This document shows positions 58,246-64,000 of a DNA stretch of 64,000 nucleotides, one piece after another. The DNA comes from Pseudomonas putida (GTDB lineage: Bacteria > Pseudomonadota > Gammaproteobacteria > Pseudomonadales > Pseudomonadaceae): positions 4,358,001 to 4,422,000 of the forward strand of contig CP163498.1 in assembly GCA_041071465.1 (NCBI GenBank). The letters run 5' to 3'. Below the pieces are notes generated by a model. It saw nothing but the letters and a program-made list of their open reading frames with translations, searched no databases and was not told the DNA's origin. How positions within the stretch are numbered: position 1 is the stretch's first letter; every line of letters starts with the position of its first letter. The translations under genes were made by a program, and so were the position numbers.

Positions 58246-58264
58246 AGTGAAAATCGTTCTCAAT
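58246..58264 (-). promoter_or_regulatory. Fur box upstream of ECF sigma gene
   Basis: On the minus strand ATTGAGAACGATTTTCACT closely follows the Pseudomonas Fur pattern AATGAGAATGATTATCATT, 20 bases before the sigma-factor start. This is the expected place for iron repression of fecI-type genes. Confidence 0.6.
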
Positions 58265-58314
58265 AGTAGCTGGGTCGTCTGATTTCCTGCAATGGCAAGG
58301 CACGCACGTAGAGA

Positions 58315-58911
58315 TCAGGCAGCGGCCTGGGATTCGACAAATAGCTTTTGGCCCAGTGCGTTGGCGTGTTGCAGATGGTGAACCTGGCTGGGGCCTTCGC
58401 TGTCGTCCAGCAAGGTCGAACCCCGTACTTCGGCGCCGCAGTAGTCGAAGATGCCATGCTCGATCTGCACGCGCATGGCCTCGGCATAGCCATGCCGATC
58501 GAAGGTGCCGCTGTCGGCGCCGGCAACACCGACCAGGTGCACCTTCATGCCGCGCAGCTTCTTGACGGTAACGCCCCCTTCATAGTCGAACGCCCAACCA
58601 TTGCTGAATACCCGCTCTACCCAGCCTTTGAGCAAAGCCGGCAACGACCACCAATAGATGGGGAAAACCAGTACCAGGGCATCGGCGCGGTCGATGCGCG
58701 CCTGCTCCTTCAGTACGTCAGCCGGTGGCGCTGCCTGGCGGCGGTGCACCGCGTGATCGGCCAGGCCAAAGCGTGGGTCGAAACCTTCACTGGCCAGGTC
58801 GGCGATTTCGCCAGTGTGCCCAGCACTGGCAAGGCCTTCGGCGACTTGGCGGGCAAGGGCGTGAGTGAGGGATTGCGGGTCGTGATGACCGACGACGATC
58901 AAGGCGTGCAT
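58315..58911 (-). CDS. NAD(P)H dehydrogenase, flavodoxin-like fold
   Basis: A 198-residue flavoprotein of the Flavodoxin_2 / NQO1 family. MHALIVVGHHDPQSLTHALA is the FMN/FAD phosphate loop and VLVFPIYWWSLPALLKGWVE, RVFSNGWAFDYE the isoalloxazine region. It reduces quinones or similar with NAD(P)H in the cytoplasm. GGAG precedes the ATG. It is divergent from a TetR gene, with two palindromes in between. Confidence 0.88.
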   Translation of the reverse strand: MHALIVVGHHDPQSLTHALARQVAEGLASAGHTGEIADLASEGFDPRFGLADHAVHRRQAAPPADVLKEQARIDRADALVLVFPIYWWSLPALLKGWVERVFSNGWAFDYEGGVTVKKLRGMKVHLVGVAGADSGTFDRHGYAEAMRVQIEHGIFDYCGAEVRGSTLLDDSEGPSQVHHLQHANALGQKLFVESQAAA

Positions 58912-58964
58912 GGTGGGTTCTCCAAGACGGGATGCGGAATGACCCTGAGCGCTATATACTCGAG

Positions 58965-58987
58965 GTAAGTTACGTTTTGTAAGTTAC
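58965..58987. promoter_or_regulatory. Tandem TetR operator
   Basis: Two identical copies of the odd palindrome GTAAGTTAC, at 58965-58973 and 58979-58987, start-to-start distance 14, between the divergent oxidoreductase and TetR genes. A third partial GTAGGTAAG follows at 58993. This is typical of TetR autoregulatory sites. Confidence 0.7.
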
Positions 58988-59003
58988 TTTTGGTAGGTAA
59001 GCA

Positions 59004-59600
59004 ATGTCAAGCGACGATCGCACCCCGGTGCGCAAACGGCTGAACCGCGACGAACGCCGCAGGCAGTTGCTGGATGTGGCCTGGCAACTGGTGGGTGTGG
59101 AGGGGACGGATGCCCTGAGCCTGGGGCGCCTGGCCGAACAGGCTGGGGTAACCAAGCCGGTGGTCTATGACCATTTCGATACCCGCACCGGGCTGCTGGT
59201 GGCGCTGTACCAGGAATACGATGCGCGTCAGTCGCAGATGCTGGCGCAGGCCCTGGCCAACTGCGAAGACAGCCTGGTCAGCCGAGCCCAGGTGATTGCC
59301 GAGGCCTACGTGGACTGCGTGATGAGCCAGGGCCGGGAAATACCGGGTGTGTCGGCAGCGCTGGCCGGGTCGCCGGAAATGGAAGCGCTGAAACGGGCGT
59401 ATGAGCAGCCGTTTCTGGACAAGTGCCGCGAAGCGTTGGCCGGTTTTTCGCCCAGCGGCAATGTGGGGGTTGCCGGCATGCGCCTGCTGGTGGGGGCGGC
59501 GGATGCGCTGTCCCAGGCGGCTGCAGCAGGGGAGTTGGAGGCCGGGCAGGCCAAGGCCGAGCTCAAGGCCGCAATTATCGCTATGGTAGAGCGGCAGTGA
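59004..59600 (+). CDS. TetR-family transcriptional regulator
   Basis: A 198-residue repressor. The HTH (RRRQLLDVAWQLVGVEGTDA, LAEQAGVTKPVVYDHFDTRT) is followed by a ligand-binding helical domain. It is divergent from the NAD(P)H dehydrogenase and probably represses both through the two palindromes at 58965-58987, with an electrophile or quinone as a plausible inducer (inference). Confidence 0.9.
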   Translation: MSSDDRTPVRKRLNRDERRRQLLDVAWQLVGVEGTDALSLGRLAEQAGVTKPVVYDHFDTRTGLLVALYQEYDARQSQMLAQALANCEDSLVSRAQVIAEAYVDCVMSQGREIPGVSAALAGSPEMEALKRAYEQPFLDKCREALAGFSPSGNVGVAGMRLLVGAADALSQAAAAGELEAGQAKAELKAAIIAMVERQ

Positions 59601-59649
59601 AGGCCTGAGTTCGTGGGGGGGGCGCAAAGCGGCCACGAGGCCCATCCCG

Positions 59650-60555
59650 TCAAACTGGCAAGCTCTGGTACGGCAGTTCATCCCCTGGGCTGCGCTCGAA
59701 CTGGCGCTTGTACTCGCGGCTGAACTGCGACGTGCTCTGATAGCCCACCCGGTGCGCGGCCTGCGCCACCCCCAGGCCTTCGCCAATCAGCATCTGCTGC
59801 GCTTTCAGCAGGCGTAAGCGCTTCAAGTACTGCATCGGCGCCATGTCGGTGCAGCGCTTGAAGTGTTCATGGAAGGTAGAAACACTCATGTTGGCCCGCG
59901 TGGCCAGTGCCTCCACGCTCAGCGGCTCGGCGTAGTGCTCGCGCAGGTGGGTGAGGGCTGCGCCGATGCGGGCGAAGTGCCCCTGTTGCTCCACCAGTGC
60001 TCGCAACACACCGGCCTGCGGGCCGCGCAGCGCGGTATACAGCACCTCGCGTACGCGCCCCGGGCCCAGCACCTTGGCGTCCAGCGGGTCCTGCAGGCAA
60101 TGCAGCAGCCGTTCCACACTGTCGCGCATTGGCGCATCCAGTGCTGCCGAGGTCATCGATTGCGGTGTTTGGGCCTGTACTGCAGCGTCCGGCACCATGT
60201 CCATGCTCTGCACCAGTTCACCCAGCACGCCACGGTCGATGTCCACCGCCACGCCCAGCAATGGCGCGTCAGGGGTGGCGAAGGTTTCGCACATGAACGG
60301 CACCGACAACGCCTGCACCAGGTAATGCCCGGCGCCGTACTCCAGGGTGCGTGGCCCCAGCCGCGCCAGCTTGCTGCCCTGGGCCAGGATCATCAGGCTG
60401 GGTTCGTAGATCTGTGGGCTGCTGGCGACATAGTGGTCCCAGCTCAGCACCTGCACCTGGGGCAGGCGTGTAGGTACGAAGCCCGGGCGTGTGGCGAGGG
60501 TGCGGATGAGCGCGCAGAGCGGCGCATTGGCGTCGACGTGGCGGGTCAGTTGCAT
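59650..60555 (-). CDS. AraC-family transcriptional regulator
   Basis: A 301-residue regulator. The N-terminal AraC_N-type domain (YEPSLMILAQGSKLARLGPR, GHYLVQALSVPFMCETFATP) is followed by two HTH motifs (LSVEALATRANMSVSTFHEH; GVAQAAHRVGYQSTSQFSRE). It is divergent from the alcohol dehydrogenase at 60737, whose expression it probably activates. Its N-terminal type is common in regulators of aldehyde/alcohol reductases. Confidence 0.9.
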   Translation of the reverse strand: MQLTRHVDANAPLCALIRTLATRPGFVPTRLPQVQVLSWDHYVASSPQIYEPSLMILAQGSKLARLGPRTLEYGAGHYLVQALSVPFMCETFATPDAPLLGVAVDIDRGVLGELVQSMDMVPDAAVQAQTPQSMTSAALDAPMRDSVERLLHCLQDPLDAKVLGPGRVREVLYTALRGPQAGVLRALVEQQGHFARIGAALTHLREHYAEPLSVEALATRANMSVSTFHEHFKRCTDMAPMQYLKRLRLLKAQQMLIGEGLGVAQAAHRVGYQSTSQFSREYKRQFERSPGDELPYQSLPV

Positions 60556-60736
60556 GGTGAACCAAGGGCAGAGAATCAGACAGCTTAATCATCGCAGACT
60601 GGTGGCGTGGCGCTAGATGCTGGGTGGCATCTTCGGAGGATCAGGCATGCATGCCGGAGAATCAGCCGTGGGCGAGGCGGCAGGCGACGCGCAGAATGCG
60701 CCGCCTGAATCGTTTCACTTAAATGCGAGGTCCTGC

Positions 60737-61789
60737 ATGTACACCGCCATCGGCTACGCCGCCCAAACCCCCACCAGCCCCCTGGCCCCCATGACCTTCG
60801 AGCGCCGCAGCCCGCGCCCGGACGACGTCGCCATCGAGATCCTGTACTGCGGTGTGTGCCACTCCGACATCCATCAGGCGCGCAACGAATGGGGCATTGC
60901 CGTGTACCCGCTGATGCCTGGCCACGAGATCATCGGCCGGGTTACAGCGGTGGGCGACAACGTCACTGCGCACAAGGTCGGTGACCTGGTCGGCGTCGGC
61001 TGCATGGTCGATTCGTGCCGCACCTGTGAAGCCTGCGCCAAGGACCTGGAGCAATATTGCCTGGAAGGCCCGACCATGACCTACGCCACCCCGGACCGGG
61101 TCGATGGCAGCAACACCATGGGCGGTTACTCCAGCAGCATCGTGGTCAGCGAGCATTTCGTGGTACGCATCCCGGCCGGCATGGACCTGCCCAGCGCTGC
61201 ACCTATTCTGTGCGCCGGCATTACCACTTACTCGCCACTCAAACATCACGGCGTCGGCCCGGGCCACAAGGTCGGCATTCTCGGCATGGGCGGCCTGGGC
61301 CACATGGGTATCAAGCTTGCCAAGGCCCTGGGTGCGCAAGTGACCTTGTTCACTCGCTCCCAGGCCAAGGCCGAGGAAGCCCGCCGCCAGGGTGCCGACC
61401 ATGTGATCGTGTCCACCGATGTCGAGCAGATGCGCGCCGCTGCTGGCCGCTTCGATTTCCTGCTCGATACCATTCCGGTGCAGCACGACCTCAACCCGTA
61501 CCTGGAAACCCTGAAGTTCGATGGCGTGCACATCCTGGTCGGGCTGATCGAACCGATCGACCCGGCGGTGCATGCAGCCAACCTGGTGATGAAGCGCCGA
61601 GTACTGGCGGGGTCGTTGATCGGTGGCATCGCCGAGACCCAGGAAGTGCTGGACTTTTGCGCTGAGCACGGTATCCGTTGCGATATCGAGATGCTGGATA
61701 TCCGCAATATCAACCAGGCGTATGAGCGGATGATCGCCGGTGACGTGAAGTACCGGTTCGTGATCGACATGGCCACGTTGCAGGGCTGA
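60737..61789 (+). CDS. Zinc-dependent NAD(P) alcohol dehydrogenase (YahK/CAD type)
   Basis: A 350-residue enzyme. Catalytic zinc: CGVCHSDIH and GHE. Structural zinc: four Cys in CRTCEACAKDLEQYC. The nucleotide loop is GILGMGGLGHMGIKLAKALG. It belongs to the cinnamyl-alcohol/aldehyde reductase group, which reduces a broad range of aldehydes with NADPH. ATG 60737 has GAGG six bases upstream. Divergent AraC control is likely. A REP element follows. Confidence 0.9.
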   Translation: MYTAIGYAAQTPTSPLAPMTFERRSPRPDDVAIEILYCGVCHSDIHQARNEWGIAVYPLMPGHEIIGRVTAVGDNVTAHKVGDLVGVGCMVDSCRTCEACAKDLEQYCLEGPTMTYATPDRVDGSNTMGGYSSSIVVSEHFVVRIPAGMDLPSAAPILCAGITTYSPLKHHGVGPGHKVGILGMGGLGHMGIKLAKALGAQVTLFTRSQAKAEEARRQGADHVIVSTDVEQMRAAAGRFDFLLDTIPVQHDLNPYLETLKFDGVHILVGLIEPIDPAVHAANLVMKRRVLAGSLIGGIAETQEVLDFCAEHGIRCDIEMLDIRNINQAYERMIAGDVKYRFVIDMATLQG

Positions 61790-61797
61790 TCGATCGG

Positions 61798-61852
61798 TTG
61801 CCTGTACTGGCCTATTCGCGGGGGCACCCGCGAGGAGGCCAGTACAGGCAAC
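61798..61852. repeat. REP-type palindrome
   Basis: Outer arms TTGCCTGTACTGGCC / GGCCAGTACAGGCAA (15 bp) around a core TCGCGGGGGCACCCGCGA, the same class as at 48921. It separates the dehydrogenase from the convergent beta-propeller gene and may terminate both. Confidence 0.8.
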
Positions 61853-61868
61853 ATGAATGATCGGTCTT

Positions 61869-63184
61869 TTACCAGACCATCGCCTTGTCCCAACCCTTCC
61901 AGAACAACCACCGCCGCACTTCGCCGTGTGCTCCGGTACCGATCTGCCACTCGGGCCGCCCGCTCTCCAGCGCAATTACCGACACAACCCCCGCATGGCT
62001 TGCCGCCACCAGTGTTCGCCCGTCGGCACTGATGTCCATCGCACTGATGGTCGACCCCAGGTAGTGCTGCCAATGCTCCTCGCCATCTTCGCCAAATGCC
62101 CGCAGGTACCCGTAGGCATCACCCACGATGTACTCGCCATCGCGCGCCACCCCGGCGTACACCCGTGCGCCATCCTGCACCAGCGGGGTGCGTGGGTCCT
62201 GGCTGTAGTAGTCGGTATCCAGGCCGGGCAAGTCCGCCACCCTGACCGCCAGTGTGGCGCCGCTGTAGAAATGGCAGGCATTGACGATCAACTGGTCACC
62301 GGTGCGGTTGAACAAAGCAAAGTGCGGGTATTCGCTGCCTGGGCCGATGTGTGCCAGCGGCCTGAGCTGATCGTCGAGGACCCGGTGCCGGCTGCCTTGC
62401 TCACCCACCACGATCAAGCGGCCATCTGCCGACACCGCGCCATGCTCCATGCTCAGCCCCAGGTTGATGTCGTCCGGTTCGGTGCCTTCGGCCAGCTCAT
62501 CGAGCACGCGCGTCTGCTGCGGCAGCAGACGCGTTGCACCCTGACCGGCCAGCACGAAGATACCTTCGGCACTCACCAGCAGCACGCGTTGGCCATCCGG
62601 GAAGGGGATCAGCGCGGTGGGTGTGGGCGGCAGGTCGAACGGCTCGAACGGGTAGCCCGGCGGCAACCCCTCCAGCCCGGTTGGCCAGGCCAGACGGCGC
62701 ACCTGCGGGCCACCCCAGCCATCGGTCACACGTATGCCCTCGGCATTGGCCAGGGCGAAGTAGCGCCGGGCCGGGCAGCGGCCAAAGTGTTCGATACCGA
62801 TGACCGGGGTTACCCCATGGTGGTCGATACGCACCACCTGGCCTTTGTCGTACGGCATGCCGATGCGTGCCAGCAGGCTGCCATCCTCCAGCAGCAAAAC
62901 ATTGCTGATGCCTTGGGCGTGGTCTTCGAGCAACGGTACCAGGGGATGGTGCGCGGGGGCCAGGCCTCACGGAAGGCCCGGCGCTGCTGTTCGTCGACAC
63001 CTGGGCAGTTGGCTGCCTGCAGGGCTGCCAACCAGGCGTCGAGCAGGTGTCTGGTGGCTGGCGCCTGCGGTTCTTCGAGGTTGTCCCAGCCTTGCGCACG
63101 GCCTTGCGCGACGTAGTCGTTGACGGCCTGGGCGTAGGCGGTAACCGCCTGCTGCCATTGCTGCTGGGGGTGCTGCTTGTCCAT
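61869..63184 (-). pseudogene. Beta-propeller protein, unknown, frameshifted
   Basis: From ATG 63184 (MDKQHPQQQWQQAVTAYAQA) the frame runs to the CCCCC run at 62955-62959, where one C is missing. It then continues HAQGISNVLLLEDGSLLARI. Restored length is about 438 residues. Repeated segments such as SADGRLIVVGEQGSRHRVLD, RDGEYIVGDAYGYLRAFGED and SADGRTLVAASHAGVVSVIA are WD40/PQQ-type blades, one per 40-60 residues. There is no signal peptide, so it is probably cytoplasmic. I cannot name a function. Confidence 0.7.
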
Positions 63185-63264
63185 GAGCGGATCGGGCTCC
63201 TTGTCGCACACGCGTTTCACACAAAGCGCGCATGGTACTCCTTCTACCTGCCTCGCGGTTGTGA

Positions 63265-64000
<736 letters not shown>

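Overview
The window is high-GC chromosomal DNA that looks like a fluorescent Pseudomonas of the P. putida group. This rests on recognition, not a search: many LysR regulators, OprD and TonB receptors, a Czc metal pump beside an aroQ-aroE pair, LpxO, and the short GC-rich inverted repeats (REP elements) typical of that group. No rRNA, tRNA, IS element, integrase or CRISPR array was seen.

Layout. 0-7.7 kb: housekeeping-like and unknown genes (an unknown cut off at the left edge, 5'-nucleotidase, DUF1543 protein, LysR/MFS pair, GST, a membrane protein). 7.8-16.8 kb: four LysR regulators and small oxidoreductases (two SDRs, a zinc-free MDR, an aldo/keto reductase), an exported cyclase-family protein and a short WYL-like regulator. 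17-20.6 kb: a MHS transporter, an M20 amidohydrolase and a histone-deacetylase-like acetylpolyamine amidohydrolase in one direction. 20.7-22.6 kb: an AT-richer accessory island with an S-type bacteriocin and its immunity gene. 22.8-26 kb: a MocR-type regulator divergent from a GABA-type permease. 26.2-33.4 kb: aroE-aroQ divergent from czcCBA, with a perfect palindrome between them. 33.5-42.7 kb: MHS transporter, lipoprotein, TonB receptor, DUF2946 protein, orphan ParA, diguanylate cyclase, lipoprotein, GNAT and a small unknown.

42.7-51.4 kb is the most coherent system: two cobalamin riboswitches on the minus strand. One precedes a TonB receptor. The other precedes a BtuF/BtuC/BtuD-type ABC importer whose operon continues into a pseudoazurin-like cupredoxin and an OprD porin. 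I read it as a corrinoid (or cobalt-chelate) uptake locus with unusual accessory genes. 51.5-58.3 kb: GNAT, AhpD-like protein, LpxO, ThpR, and an iron-starvation ECF sigma / FecR anti-sigma / STN-containing receptor set with a Fur-like site. 58.3-64 kb: TetR-controlled NAD(P)H oxidoreductase, AraC regulator divergent from a zinc alcohol dehydrogenase, a beta-propeller protein, and a SotB-like efflux gene cut by the right edge.

Eight genes are broken by single-base frameshifts (12 breaks in all), nearly all one missing base, most in short homopolymers. This spread across unrelated genes is better explained by base-calling error than by decay, so they are labelled pseudogene with the intact reading described. 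Two genes run off the ends (1-869 minus; 63388-64000 plus).
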